Part shown: in pieces, positions 44,491-57,418 of the stretch | How positions within the stretch are numbered: position 1 is the first letter of the stretch | Layout of the letters: every line of letters begins with the position of its first letter | Origin: Pegoplata infirma | Lineage: Eukaryota; Arthropoda; Insecta; Diptera; Anthomyiidae | Direction of reading: 5' to 3' | Assembly (NCBI GenBank): GCA_963921195.1 | Contig: OY992540.1 | Location: forward strand, 172,138,896 to 172,202,895 | DNA length: 64,000 nucleotides | Program-made: the position numbers and the translations under genes | Notes under the pieces: generated by a model | What the model saw: the letters and a program-made list of their open reading frames with translations, nothing else | Told to the model about the DNA's origin: nothing | The model's database searches: none

Positions 44491-46787
44491 GAGACAAAAC
44501 TAAAATCGGTTAAGAATAGCAACCTGTAGGCAAAATTGGATAAAAAAAAGTCAATTTTTCCAAGACTATGCGGAGGTTGCTAATTTTTAGAATAAATATA
44601 TTTGAAGGGCTTACTGCAGGAACTTGATAAGCAACATTTTATTTTTTTCGTGCTTTTCGCCTTCTGCTAATGTTCCATTTGACAAATTTTTGGCAGAAGT
44701 CGTGCTTTAACCCTTCGTACAAGTATATTGAGAACAAAAGTTTTATTTTCTACATTATTTCAAAAGTTTTAAGACAAAAACCTCCATAAAATGAAATGTT
44801 GCCTATCGAGTTTTTACAATAAGCCTCTCATTTAATTTCACAAAAAAATAAAATCACTTAACATTTTGTCTATTTCATTTGGTTAGCATCACTGCTAATG
44901 TTTGGCTCCTCGCACAACCAAGAATTAGAAAGAGAAAGAGAGAGAGAGAAACCATCACAAAAATAAGATGGCTTTCATTCTAGCGCGTTTCCGTTGAGCG
45001 TGTTTTGTTGCCAAATTTGTATGTTAAACACGTTTTTGTTATGCTTGTGCTCGGAATCTATTGTGAATGAAAGTATTAGAATAATGTGTACAAATCTGGC
45101 ATCACTCGTGTGAGAAAGAGATAACGTTGATTTTAAGATCTAATGCTGTCATTTTTTGTAAAACTTTAAAATCATTTTTAAGCAATTTTTGTAAAAAAAA
45201 AAAAACTTTAAGTATTTTTTTTTTTATTTTTAAGTAAATTTTTTTTTATTGTAATTTTGTTTTTTAGTCAAAAATTATTTTTGGATGGAAAAAAAATATT
45301 TTACGGCTACAAAAATACTGTGTAAAATATTTTCCATTTCGAAATATAAAGTGGCATAATATTGTTCAAAAATTAAAAATTGCAAGAAAAACTATTTTTC
45401 CAAACAAAAAAGTCAGTCCTGTGACTATGATTCATACCGAAAACTCTATTCAAAAACCCCACATTTTAAAGCCAGAACACTTCCCCTGTAAGTTCGTGCT
45501 TTTTTAAGAGTTTATACTTCCAAAAAAAGTTTTTTTTTTTTAAACCCTGCGGAAATGTGCATAACATTTAAATACGAAAATGATTCATTACAGTTTTGTG
45601 CCACAAGTTAGTCTTTGTGTGGTTTAACTATCAAAGCAAAGTTTAGAAGAAAAAACTATTTTTTTTTTGTTTGTTCACATAAAACGCAATCCGTTGTTAT
45701 TTAGTATTGTCCCTGCATCTGTCCGTCTATTTAAAACATAAGAATGCCAGACATATGGTTTGCAGGTTTAGTGAACCCAAAATACCATTTAAAGGCAGTA
45801 GGGTTAAAAAAGTTTACACAGGTCATTTTTATCTGTTTATTTCCATGATGAAGTTATGAACAAATAAACAAAAGGTATCAACGACAGACATTGCAGTTTA
45901 TTGATCTACAGATTTCAAGCAAATAAACAAAAAACGATTGTTTCAAATCGAAGGGAATTTGTTTTTAATTTTTTTTTTTATTTTGATGAAATAACTGACA
46001 ACAGAGCGTATGAGTAATAAATATAAAATACTGATTATTAAGTCTACGCCTAAAAATTTTTGAATTAAATTGCAAAAATCTGCAAAAATTTTAGACTTTT
46101 ACTAAATTAAGCATTGTTTTATTCGAAAACACAATAAAAAAAAGATCTCTTAAAAAAGTGTACAAAAAAATAATTGACATGTTCAAAACATAAATAAAGT
46201 TTTAGCTTACCTACTAATTTTCCAAAAAAAAAAAAATAACCAGAAATCTTAATAATTCATTAATATTCAATTTAATTTTACGCCATTGGGAAATATACAT
46301 TAATAAAAAAAATCATCTGTACCAAACCCTCGAAGACTATCATCATATATGTGTATAAATGAGTTGCGTGACTGGCTTACTGGCTGACTCATCAAAGCAC
46401 AATGGAGGCTAACCTCCCGGAAAATAGATCGACTATGACTGGGGTTTTGCAAAAAATGGTACTTTTATATTTAATTTTTGCTTTTACTTTATTATATTTC
46501 CTTATATTTCCTAGAAACTTGAAATTTGGAATGTAGAATCCTCCTGGTAAAAACAAAAACATTCTAAAAATCCTTATTTTTTAAATTCTGATTTTAAGGG
46601 GACAAAAATGGGTAAATTTTCTTTTGCCTGAAATAATGGAAAAAAAAAACTCATTCTTTAAAAAATATTTTCTCAAAAAGGGGAAAATAAGGTACTTGCT
46701 ACTTTTTCCTAAAATAATGGTTAAAGAAACTTGAAATTTAAAACGCAGAAACCTCCACAACGTTCTGAGAAAGGACCTTTAAGATAT
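44491..46787. other. Non-coding; one imperfect hairpin
   Basis: No gene. At 44614-44655, gggcttactgcaggaacttg...ataagcaacatttta is inverted imperfectly at 44787-44828. A gagagaga tract lies at 44930-44950. From 46430 to 46760, units like those of the 40-43-kb tandem array recur. Confidence 0.5.
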
Positions 46788-48620
46788 TCCTATTATAACA
46801 CCGTCCAACAGCCAATATTAATCATGAACCGGATGATATACATCTGAAAGTAGAGCTCAAATTAAGTAAAACTGCATTTACAGTTTTTCATTTCGTGATT
46901 CTGTTTCCTTTTAAAAGGACTTCAAAGTTTCAAAGGATACATTTTGAGGCTAACCTCCCGGAAAATAGATCGATTTTTACTTGCCTAGGATGACACTGGT
47001 GATGGCAAATGAATCTCCCCAAATTTTTCCAGTTTTTTTTTTTTTTTAACATCAGGATAAAAGGATGTGAATAAAGTCATTTAAAAACTTTATCAAAACA
47101 TTTTGTTGAAAATTTTGAATGATATTGAACACCGTCAGACAGCCAATATTAAACATGAACCGGATGATATACGTCTAAAAGTAGAGCTCAAATAAAGTAT
47201 AACTGCATTTACAGTTTTTCATTTCGTGATCCTGTTTCCTTTTAAAAGGACTTCAAAGTTTCAAAGGATACATTTTGTAAAATATTTTTGAAATATTTTT
47301 ACTTGTCCTAGGATGACACTTGAGCTGGCAAATGAAAGAGGAGGATCTTACCTAATTTTCACATTTTTTATTTTGCCATATTAGGATAAAAGTATGTGAA
47401 TAAAGTCATTTCAAATCTATATCAAAATATTTTTTTGAAAATTTTGAATGATATTAAAGGATACATTTTTGAAAGGACGTAACTTACCTCCTTTTTCCTG
47501 ATATGTTAAAATAATAAAATAGAAAAATTAGGGGAGAGTCTCCTCTTTCATTTGCTATCACTAGTGGCATCCTAGGCCAAGTAAAAATATTAAAAAAATA
47601 TTTTATAAAATTTTTGACTTTCAAGTCCTTTTAAAAGGAAACAGGATCGCGAAATGAAAAACTGTAAATGCAGTTCTACTACATTTAGTCTCAAGTTTCA
47701 AACGTAAATTACACCGCTCAACAAATCGAAGGTTTTTGACTCCGGTTTGAAGTTTGATATATAATTTTTAAAGATTTTGACTTGCTGATTCCAAATCTGT
47801 GCTCCAAATTTTTCCATCACGTCTAGAATTTTAATTATTCGCGGTTGAAAATGCGAAAAAACGCGATTTTTGTCTTTTTTGAAAGCCTGCACAGCAGCCA
47901 TTGAGTGGAATAAAAATCTGGTATAAAGCGTTAGAGTAGAATTGAACTATGATCTCAAATATATGATCAAAAAAATTTCAAGTTGTTGCACTATTATTGG
48001 CCAAACACGTTTTTAAAAAAAACAATCTGAAAAAAATTAGAAAAAGCACCATTTTTAAAAGGCTCTAAAACAAAAACCAGATGATCAATTTTTACTGTGA
48101 TGAGCTCAAAATTTAGGCAAACGTTCATTCTTTCTTATAGACTTTTAAACCCATTAAAGATCTCTTCCGATTTATACGAAAAATAACATAGAAAATTTAA
48201 ATTTGTAAAATATTTATTTTTTTTAGTTTTTCTTTGAAAAATATCAAAAAAACTAAAATGATAATTTTAACAGAGTCATTTTAAAACGCAATTGTAACCC
48301 AACCAAACACAATAATTGGAAAAAAATTGTTTTCTATGTTGGAGACCAAAGACAAATTATACATTTGCGCTTTATACCAGATTTGTATTCCACTCAATGG
48401 CTGCTGTGCAGGCTTTCAAATAATGCAAAAATAGTAATTTTTCGCATTTTTAACCGTGAATAACTAAAAATCTGGACGTGATGGAAAAATTTGGAGTACA
48501 GATTTGGAATCAGGAGATCAAAGTCTACTAAAATTGATCACCAGAATTCAAACCGCAAAATGAGTGTTGAGCGGTGTTATCCAGTTCGTGTTCTAAGACT
48601 TTTTTTATTTTTGTCGGACG
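46788..48620. mobile_element. Foldback-type elements with ACACCGTC ends, nested
   Basis: aacaccgtccaacagccaat with ccggatgatatac and gcatttacagtttttcattt occurs at 46797 and 47129, then inverted at 47520-47700. A final inverted end cggacggtgt is at 48616. Another palindromic element (47711-48576) is inserted in it. A relative lies at 51046-51640. Confidence 0.65.
47711..48576. mobile_element. 866-bp foldback element with ACACCGCTCAAC ends
   Basis: Arms 47711-47935 and 48360-48576 are inverted copies: acaccgctcaac/gttgagcggtgt, gcagccattgagtggaata and its reverse, gtgatggaaaaatttgga and its reverse. The middle is unique AT-rich sequence. No coding region; the 67-residue frame in the left arm is not supported. 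Confidence 0.75.
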
Positions 48621-48730
48621 GTGTAATGGAGTAAAAAAATATACTTTTGTACTTAACAATCTCCTCTACAACAATCTTCTCTGCACGTGAAACATTGTGA
48701 TAAAAGTACTTTTTTGATGATCCGATTTTA

Positions 48731-49720
48731 AGAAGGTTTAAAATTAATAAAAAAATTATGAACCTTTTCATAATTTTTTTGAACTTTTTCTTCGTATTTA
48801 TGAAAAAAAAAAATTAATATTTTTGAAATTCCAAATATCATTATTTATTCATAAATATTATAAAACAGTTTTAAAGTATTATAAAAAAGTAAATAAATTT
48901 TAATGAATTTGTTCATAAATACTATGAAAGTCGTTCATTGGCAATTTTTTTTTAAGAAACGTGTATGTTGGTTAGAGTGCCCATAAAAAAAACAATTTTT
49001 TTTGGAGGTTTAACCCCGTTAATTTGTTCCTTTAAATGACAAAAAAATGTCAAGAAGGTTTAAAACTAATTAAAAAATTATGAAACTTTTCATAAAATTT
49101 TTGAACTCCTTCTTCGCATTTATGAAAAAATGTTTAGTATTTTTGAAATCCCGCTTATTATTATTAATTCATAAATATTATAAAAATTTTCAAAATATTA
49201 GGAAAAAGTATATAAATTTCATAATTACTATGAAAATCGTTCATTGGCAAATTTTTGTGAAGAAAAGTGTATGTTGGTTAGAGTGCCTAGAAAAAATTTT
49301 ATTTATTTTTTTTTAGGGTTACCCTTTAATTTGATATTTTTAATGAAAAAAAAATAGTTTTTTGGGGGATATTTAAATGTAAAAAATAAAAAGCATTGTA
49401 TGGGGTCCACCTTTATTTGTTCCTTTTAGGCTGGATTACTTAATGCTCCGTTATAAAATAACTCTCCGTTAAATTTAACTTTTCACACAAATTTTGACAT
49501 AAGTAAGGCTCAGTTAAATCAACAGTTAGCAGCTAACTTTGCAATGAGTAATCCGCCCTTAAGGAAAAAAAATGGCAAGAAGGTTTAAAACTAATAAAAA
49601 AAAAAATATGAAACTTTTCATTAATAGTGAAGAATAGTGTACGTTAGTTGCAGTTCCCAGAAAAAAAAAATTTTTTTTTCCTTGCAGGGTTACCTTAGAA
49701 GGCCCCCTTGGAGCTGAATG
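48731..49720. repeat. ~320-bp tandem repeat, three copies
   Basis: Copies start with agaaggtttaaaa at 48731, 49053 and about 49575 and share ttatgaaacttttcat, cataaatattataaaa, tcgttcattggcaa and gtatgttggttagagtgcc. The third interval is lengthened by the MITE at 49439-49558. The third copy is shortened internally. Confidence 0.7.
49439..49558. mobile_element. PIF/Harbinger-type MITE, copy 2
   Basis: A 120-bp reverse-oriented relative of 2191-2317: ggctggattacttaatg at the left, cattgagtaatccgccc-type end at the right (gcaatgagtaatccgccc). TTA flanks both sides (49436-49438, 49559-49561). Confidence 0.85.
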
Positions 49721-49741
49721 AGCGGATTTAATAAAATATAG

Positions 49742-50233
49742 TTGTGAGAATGTTAAATTCGGCTGTGCCGAATCTTTTATACGGGGGGGGGTAACGTCGG
49801 CGGGAGACAAACTTCCTGGATCCAGCTGCAAGACTTTGAACTTCTTTGACATAAAAATGTTTCGTTTGCTAAGCAAAAGTACAAAAAAACCTATAAAAAA
49901 TGCCTTTTTTTAGAGGTTTGTTTAGTTCTTAAGAGGGGAACTTTTTTCCCCCTGATCCGATTTTGCCCATGTTCGAACTTAACCAGCCCAATACCAAAAG
50001 ACATACTCGTGTCAAGTTTCAAGAGTCTAGCTCTTTTACTTTGGACTTATCGTGTCTTCCACAGAAGGACAGACGGACGGACGGACGGACAGACGGACAT
50101 CGCTAGAATGTCTTAGAATGGATCACTGATCAATAATATATATACTTTATGGGGTCCTAGACCGATATTTCGATGCGTTACACACGGAATGACAAAGTGA
50201 GTATACCCCCATACTGTGGTTGGAGGGTATAAA
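49742..50233 (+). mobile_element. Helentron-type element, family B copy 3
   Basis: From ttaaattcggctgtgccgaa through a G run (49783-49791), ccgattttgcccatgttcga, (GACG)n at 50063-50095 and the core catcgctagaatg, to ggttggagggtataaaa. Close to copy 1 but shorter. Confidence 0.82.
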
Positions 50234-51045
50234 AATAAAAAGTTTTGTATGGGGATCGCCTTAAGAGCTGAAGATAGAGATTAAGTAGGTTTTGAAAAAA
50301 TGCTGGGAAATTACATCTTAAATACAGAGTCTGTAGTTTTAACTACGTTTAAACCTAAACAAAATATAATCGACATCCCAATAACTCGCCTTTAGTCGTC
50401 ATGTCTTTGGTGCAGTTGTTATAAGTACGCACAAAAAACATGCCCAATGACCCAAATAATAACAAGTGCTTTTCAATAGAATATGATGGGAGTCATTAGC
50501 ATTTATGGATCTATTGGTGAAAGTTTTAAAATGCTATTAAATTACCATTTTAGAAAAGTTTGTAAACAAAAAATATTAAATTTTTTTTATACCATACAAC
50601 CACGGAATGGATGTATAGTCACTTTGTTATTTCGCGTATAACGCACTGAAATATAGGTGCGTTTCGGGACAATCGGTGGGTGCCCTATGAAAGACCTCCC
50701 CTATAAGTGGGTGGTTTTAAAAAACACGGGAAAAACATCAAAATTCTGGAAAATTAGAGAAGTGTTTGAAAAATTCAAGCAATCAGTCAGTTATTAAAAA
50801 AATTCGATTTTATCTCGAATTTACAGTTTTGCAGTTAATCGTATTTTTGAATTGTAATTGATCATTCCTAATTTAAAGGAAAACGGACTAGTTCTACTTG
50901 TAGTCCCCTATATAAACTAACCTCCCGATATTTACATAAATCTCTTTAAATTCAGGAAAATAATTAATATTTTCTATTAATTTTGTTTTTTTTTTTTTAT
51001 TTTCAAGTACATTGGTTACCTGATTAAATCCAGGTATAACACCGT
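50234..51045. other. Non-coding, with an inverted Helentron B fragment
   Basis: At about 50587-50665, ttataccatacaaccacgga, cactttgtta and cgtataacgcactgaaatat are the reversed 3' end of a family B Helentron, truncated. Nothing else recognised. Confidence 0.5.
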
Positions 51046-51640
51046 CCGACAGCCAATATTAAACTTGAACCGGATGATATACGTCTGAAAGTAGAGAGCA
51101 AATGGAGTTAAACTGCATTTACAGTTTTTCATTTTGTGATCCTGTTTCCTTTAAAAAGGACTTCAAAGTTTTAAAGGATACATTTTGTAAAATATTTTTG
51201 AAATATGTGTACTTGTCCTAAAAGGGCACTGGTGACGGCAAATGAAAGAGAAGGACCTCTTCTAATTTTTCCATTTTTCTATTTTGCCATATCAGTATAA
51301 AAATATGTAAATAAAATCATTTGAAAACTTTATCAAAATATTTTGTTAAAAATTTTGAATGATATTGACGGATACATTTTGAAAGGACGTAAGGTACCTC
51401 CTTTTTCCTGATATATCAAAATAATAAAATAGGAAAATTTGGAGAGATCCTCCTCTTTCATTTACTATCAATAGTGGCATCCTACGACAAGTACAAATGC
51501 TAAAAAAATATTTCATGAAATTTAATCCTCTAAAATTTTGAAGTATTTTTAAATGGAAACAGGATCACTAAATGAAAAACTGTTAATGCAGTTTTACTAC
51601 ATTTAGTCTCTAATTTCAAACGTATAATATTCGGTGTTAT
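51046..51640. mobile_element. Foldback element with ATAACACCG ends
   Basis: ataacaccgtccgacagcca at 51034-51055 and the inverted end cggtgttatc at 51632-51641. Arms share gcatttacagtttttcattt, gatcctgtttcc and the cctctttca segment. It belongs to the family seen at 46788-48620. Confidence 0.65.
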
Positions 51641-51678
51641 CAAACGAGTACAATTTTAATAAATGTTATGAAGTTAAT

Positions 51679-51723
51679 TTATAAAGCTTTAATTTAAGCT
51701 TGATAGCGTCCAGATTGAGTAAA
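51679..51723 (+). repeat. 45-bp inverted repeat, left copy
   Basis: ttataaagctttaatttaag...gattgagtaaa is repeated exactly, inverted, at 54032-54076. Two head-to-head Helentrons lie between the copies. Confidence 0.85.
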
Positions 51724-52728
51724 AACAAGTAGAAAAGTTAAATTCGACTTGGCCGAATCTATGAATACCCTCCACAATGCCCATTTTAAGTGATAGTAAA
51801 TTTTCTAACGTGAAAAAAATAACAGTTATGATTAGAAATATTTCATTTTGTGGAAAAAAAATTTTTTTTAGTAATTTTTGAAAAAAAACTAATTTTATTT
51901 TTGAGTGTAAAATTTTTTTGAGTGTAAAATTTTTTCGAATTTTACATTCAAAAAAAAAAATTACTAATTTTTTTTTGAGTGTAAAATTTTTTTAAATTTT
52001 ATATAACAAAAAAAATTTACTAATTTTTTTTTTGAGTGTAAAATTTTTTTTGAGTGTAAAATTTTTTTCGAGTGTATTTTTTTTTTTTTGTTTTGGTATA
52101 AAAATATTTTTGAGTGACAAAAATACGTTTTAAAATATTTTTGTGACTTACCAATGGTTTTAAAACAGGTTTAACGGGTTTTTACCACGTGAATTTAAGG
52201 TGAAGCTAATCTGATATTCACGGTTTTGCTAATAACTTTTGAACCACTGGACCGATTTGGGTGAAATTCAATACGAACTAGGCTGGAGGAACGAAAGATA
52301 TATATGCCAAGCTTCAGCATCCTCAGAATTGATTTTCGAAAGTTATAGTGCTTTTTATCTCATAAATTCACGAAAAACCCTTGCCGAAATTCAGTCTTTT
52401 GCTCATAACTTTTGAACCACTAGACCGATTTTGCTGGATTGCAATACCAACCTGACCAGGTAAATGCCCAACATATATGCCAAACTTCAGGAGCCTCCGT
52501 AAAGTCTTTCAAGAGTTAGCGTGTTTTCAACAGACGGACAGACGGACAGACGGACAGACGGAAAGACGGACGGACGGACGGACGGACGGACATCGCTAGA
52601 TCGTCTTAAAATCGATCGAGGATCATGAATATATATACTTTATGGGGTCCTAGACCAATATTTCGAGGTGTTACAAACGGAATGACAAACTTATATATAC
52701 CCTCTATCACTAGAGTGGAGGGTATAAA
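51724..52728 (+). mobile_element. Helentron-type element, family A copy 4
   Basis: A complete copy, closely like copy 1: aacaagtagaaaagttaaat, gaataccctccac, gagtgtaaaattttt repeats, cttttgaaccactggaccga twice, (GACG)n at 52533-52590, the core, and ctagagtggagggtataaaa at its end. Confidence 0.87.
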
Positions 52729-52739
52729 AATGGTCCAAT

Positions 52740-53909
52740 TGTTTTTATTCAGTAATTCAACAACACAAACAAAAAATTTAATATTTTAAATACAGTTGAA
52801 GAATTTAGCATTTTTGACCTTTTTTTGAAATCGGTTAAGTATTTTAAAAGTCATGAGTGAAAATGTAAAGGTACCTCTCAAATTATGGTGAATTTTACAC
52901 AAAAAAATTCTATAACTTGACACCTGTTGAATGAATGAGAACGAAACTTGGAATTTTATGTAATTTTATCATTCCTAACACTCACAAAAAATTTGGGCGG
53001 AATCGCACAATGGGGAGAGGCACCAGAAATTTAACCCAAAATTTTAAAATGATTTATCTTGGCTCATGGTTGACATATTCAAATAAAATTTTAAATAGGT
53101 TCATATTTTATTGTTCTCAACGTTTTGCTGGTCATTTTGGTACCAATTATGGCAAAATCGGTCACTGAGTTAAGAAGCTATTAACAATTGAGATGAGTTT
53201 CAATACAAACCTCCATGATATGACGTGGCTGCACGCCATTTCGTAGTTGTTGATGCTTATTTGGCTTGTTAGTAGTTATTTGTATCAATAGAAGTAAAAA
53301 ATACGTAGTATGTGCCATACACGTGGTTGCTTTTATATAATTTTCATACATAGTACTTATAAAATATTTTTTTTGTTTTTTAAATATTTACATTGCACTA
53401 TGGTTCCGGTCATCGCTTTTCTTGGCCAAAATTACAAAACTGGAAAAATTTCTGGTTTGAAATAGGTTTTGTGTTAAAAATTGTTATAATTTTTTTGTTT
53501 TCCATGTAGAGTATTAGGTCAATTCGATTACCTTACTACAATCTACTAATTTTTACTCATTTTATTACAGCTGGAATTTTTCAATACAAAAAGTAATCAA
53601 GACTTTCCAGTTGTAGTAAAAAATAGTAAGAAATTTAGGTAATCGAATATACCTATTATAAGAAATTTTTATATTTAAACTCAAAAAATAATTGAAAAAA
53701 TTTTTAAAAAATACGTTTTTTTTTATCTTAATTTGTTTTTGAACGGTAAATAAGTGTATACAAAAACAAAAGATGTTGTTTGTAAGTGTTTATGATTTTC
53801 TATCAAATCAATTTTGGTCAAGAAAGGTCGTCTGCGTCTTGTGCATTGGTTAACATTGTGGAGGGTATTTAAAGATTCGGCACAGCCGAATATAGCTTTC
53901 TTACTTGTT
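52740..53909 (-). mobile_element. Helentron-type element in reverse orientation, family A copy 5, 3'-truncated
   Basis: The reversed 5' end is clear at 53857-53909 (gtggagggtatttaaagatt, ttcggcacagccgaatatag, cttgtttt). The 52830-53110 part matches copy 3 (tcaaaagttatgaatgaaaa-like; ggttgacatat). The 3' core and microsatellite are missing, so the right-hand limit near 52740 is approximate. Confidence 0.65.
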
Positions 53910-54031
53910 TTAAATTTAAAATGTTTAAACTTAGAAAAAATCAACTTATTGTTGGAAATGTTTTAAAAAAAATCAGAAAAATGTCTATAATAATTTCATT
54001 TTCCAGATCGACCATCGCAGCACATTTATTA

Positions 54032-54076
54032 TTTACTCAATCTGGACGCTATCAAGCTTAAATTAAAGCTTTATAA
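54032..54076 (-). repeat. 45-bp inverted repeat, right copy
   Basis: An exact reverse complement of 51679-51723 (tttactcaatctggacgcta...aagctttataa). Confidence 0.85.
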
Positions 54077-55745
54077 ATATTTTTTAAAAAATGTCAGGAA
54101 AATATCTGTAGTTTCATTTTACAGATCGACCCTCGTTAAATGTCTATCAAAATATATACTCATTCGGTCACTATTTGGACTTGGGACCCAGTTACCGGCA
54201 AACACTGAGTTAGGGTCGAACATGACTGACTATAACTTTCTTACCTGTTTTTTTTTTTTCAAGTATAGGTAAAAAGTTTTTTTTCAAAATGGGCATTTGG
54301 TGTGGAATGCTTAATATGTATTCCTTTATCTATTCAATAATTTACCTTAAAGTTGCCATAAATCATCTTTGTAACTCACTTCAAATTAATCAATGATTTC
54401 CTATTGTTTCACATTTCCAGTGTTTTTTTTTTTTTTTTGTTTTTCTTTTGTTACATCTTTTATTCATTCTATTAGTGTTTTTTGAACTTTGAACTATGTT
54501 TACTCTACCTTTTAGGAAATTCTTTAGTTGTCTTTAATACACTATGATCGGTGAGAATGAAGTTTTTTATAAATGCTAGAAACTTATGACAAAATAATAA
54601 TAGATTTAAAAAAAAAAAATTCAAAATTCAAAAAATTACATGCATTTTAGCAAAAAATTAAACGAAAATTCAGTTTTAATACAAATACAGTTATTTTTGC
54701 GAGTTTTTACATTCGGCAATGCCGAATGAAAATTTTAGTTTTATACAAATAAAAGTGTAGGTATTTTTTATAAACCTTAAATTATGCATTTTTGTTCAAG
54801 TGCGTGTAACTTCTACAATTTTTGACGGAATTTTTAAAAAATTTCGACGTTTTGATCCGAGATATTTTTATTTAAATAAAACCACTTTTTTAAAATAGTT
54901 TAAGTTTTAAAAAGTAAGCTTTATCTCGAAAACGGTTTTGTTCTTAAAACTTCGACATCATTTTCGGATTAAGCCCGAGATTTTACATGCAAAATAAGTT
55001 CAAAATGTTGTAGAAAAAAATCTCAGTAAACTAGTGTAATTTAACAAACCTAAGGTATTATTATAAAAAAATCCGTATACTCTTCAACCAAAGTCTACTA
55101 TTGTTGATGTTTCTGGCAAACTTCCTAATGTCTATTTCATTTTCTTAAGCTCCATTAAATCGTCTCAATTTCTTTGACAACGGCTAACGCAACAAAAAAA
55201 AAGCTACAAACAATAAAACAAAAAAAAAGTATTGTACTTTTGCAATAGTAACTCACATCACTTGTCGTAACATGTGTCAGTTCTCCTTTACTGACCTGTC
55301 ACTGTAAAGATTAATGCTGTTAGTTTTGAACTTAATGTAAATGTATATAAAATATATATAGAACATTTAGCCCACGATTGGCAAGATGAAGATGATTTTG
55401 AAAAATTCTAGAAATCAACTTAAAAAATTTATTTTAAAAACAATTTTCTTGGTTTTTATTTCTCCAGTAACAGAAGATTTGCTGAAAAACTTTTCCATGT
55501 CCTTGAAAACTATATTGAAAATCGAGTATTTAGTGTTTATCCAAATTGTATTCCAATCCTTATGGTTGAATAGATATTTTTTTTGGTTGTTGAGTTATTA
55601 ACACAACCAAATTGCTGTTAAATTGGTTTTTTGTTAACTTTTATTTATATTTTTTTTGTTTTTTGTTCAATTTGACCTCAGAATTTTCTTTTTTTTTCGT
55701 TTTTTTTTTTTCAATTTTAGCTTAAAAAATAAAAATGCTTAAGTT
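54077..55745. other. Non-coding; one Helentron-like end
   Basis: No gene. At 54170-54250, gggtcgaacatgactgacta and taactttcttacctgttttt resemble a reversed Helentron 5' end of another family. acattcggcaatgccgaatg at 54708 is a 20-bp palindrome of the kind seen in these 5' ends. Confidence 0.45.
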
Positions 55746-55753
55746 GTTATGGT

Positions 55754-56392
55754 CATAGATGGGAATTTTTCATTACCATTGAAATTTAATTACCATTGGT
55801 TGATATCAATGGTAATGAAAAAATTTTCATTACCAATTAATGGTAATTAAATTTTTTTAATTGAAAAAATAATTACTAATGGTAATGAAATGCACCAATT
55901 GTTGAAAAACACCAATTATAATTGGTTTCAAAACCATTGGTTTGCATATTTTTGTTTTTTTGAAAAGTTAAAAATTTAAACATCAAAGTATGTTTTTACA
56001 AAAAGAAATATGAAAATGTCAAAGAAAAAAAACAAAACGCAAATAAAAATTTGAAATATTGTTATACAAAGGCAATCAACGTGTGTTTGGTTTATAAAAT
56101 GTGAAAAACTAAAACACCATATAACAAAAACAACAGATTTTTCCAAATATTAACCATTTTGACAATATTGTGACGACTTTTACTAATGGTAATTATTTTT
56201 TTTAAGTGAGGCCATACCAATGGTAATTATTTTTTTTTTAATTTTCATTAGTAATTAAATTGATAAATAATTTAATTGGTACAATTGATATAACCAATGG
56301 TAATGAAAAAAATTTAATTACCATTGACATCAATTAAATGGTAATTAAACCATCAATTAATTGGTCCCTTTAATTAATTAGTCCCATCTATG
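55754..56392. mobile_element. hAT-type element, 639 bp
   Basis: Ends CATAGATGGGA/TCCCATCTATG. The exact 8-bp duplication gttatggt flanks it (55746-55753, 56393-56400). The interior is filled with attaccatt/aatggtaat motifs in both orientations, probably transposase-binding or secondary-structure repeats. No gene. Confidence 0.92.
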
Positions 56393-56943
56393 GTTATGGT
56401 AATGGCAAAAAGTTTCTAACAAAAGAATAAGTTTTGAAGTGAGCATCACTAAAATATGTATTTGAACTTGATGATGGTATAGTTTAATTATATTTAAAGT
56501 TTTTCTAAATAAATAGTTTTTAGTCATGGTAAGGTGTAGTTTGTAAATAAAAGGATTATTTTTAAAAACAAATATTTTTAACAAGGTAAAGTTATTTAGT
56601 ACCAAAACCAGATTTTGCTCAGTAACAAAGAAAAACTATTTTAAAAGGGACCAATGGGAAAATTTTCAAACATAAAATGAAATAAGTCAAACTAACAGAG
56701 CTTATTGCCCTTTATTTTTTTGGAAAAATGGGCGAGGAAGACGTGGTCAAACATGTTAAAATTAAGCAATTTTTGCATGACATTGCTTTATATTTAATTT
56801 TTTCTATCGTAACTCAACAACTCTGAAATTTTCGAAAAACATGATATTTTTTTTTTGAATTTCAAATAAGAGTTCAATAAGCCATTCCTAATAAGTATTT
56901 AAATACTCAAGAAAGTATTGACGCTTAATTACTTTTAGCGGAG
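56393..56943. other. Non-coding, nothing recognised
   Basis: AT-rich, no supported gene; the 75-residue minus-strand frame has no domain. Confidence 0.4.
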
Positions 56944-57418
56944 CCCGAGTAAAAATTTTAATATGGCGTCACATAAAATTATATAACGTTTGATCTGTCC
57001 TCGAATACAATAAGATATAATTTTATCCCAAAAGTGGTGGATAGAATTGCATTAAATTTGATTTATTAATATCTGATTTTATTCATTTGTATATAGTTTG
57101 ATACAATTTTGTCCGAAATTTGTCTCTATCCAATGGCATCAAATTATATATGAATGGATACAATAAGATCCAATTATATATAATTGTATAAAATTTTATC
57201 GGGTTATGGTGAATCTTTTTTTGGTTGAAATAACATACATCACAAGTCCACGATACATACACCAAATAAAGTTTGTGTACGCTTCGAACCAGAATATGTA
57301 GTTTAGCAAACTGTAAAAATATTTAAACTGTAAAAAAAACTTAGAAAAATTTCAAACTGTAAAAAATCTTCAACAATTTCAAACTGTAAAAAAAAAAATT
57401 AAAAGCATATATGTTTAT

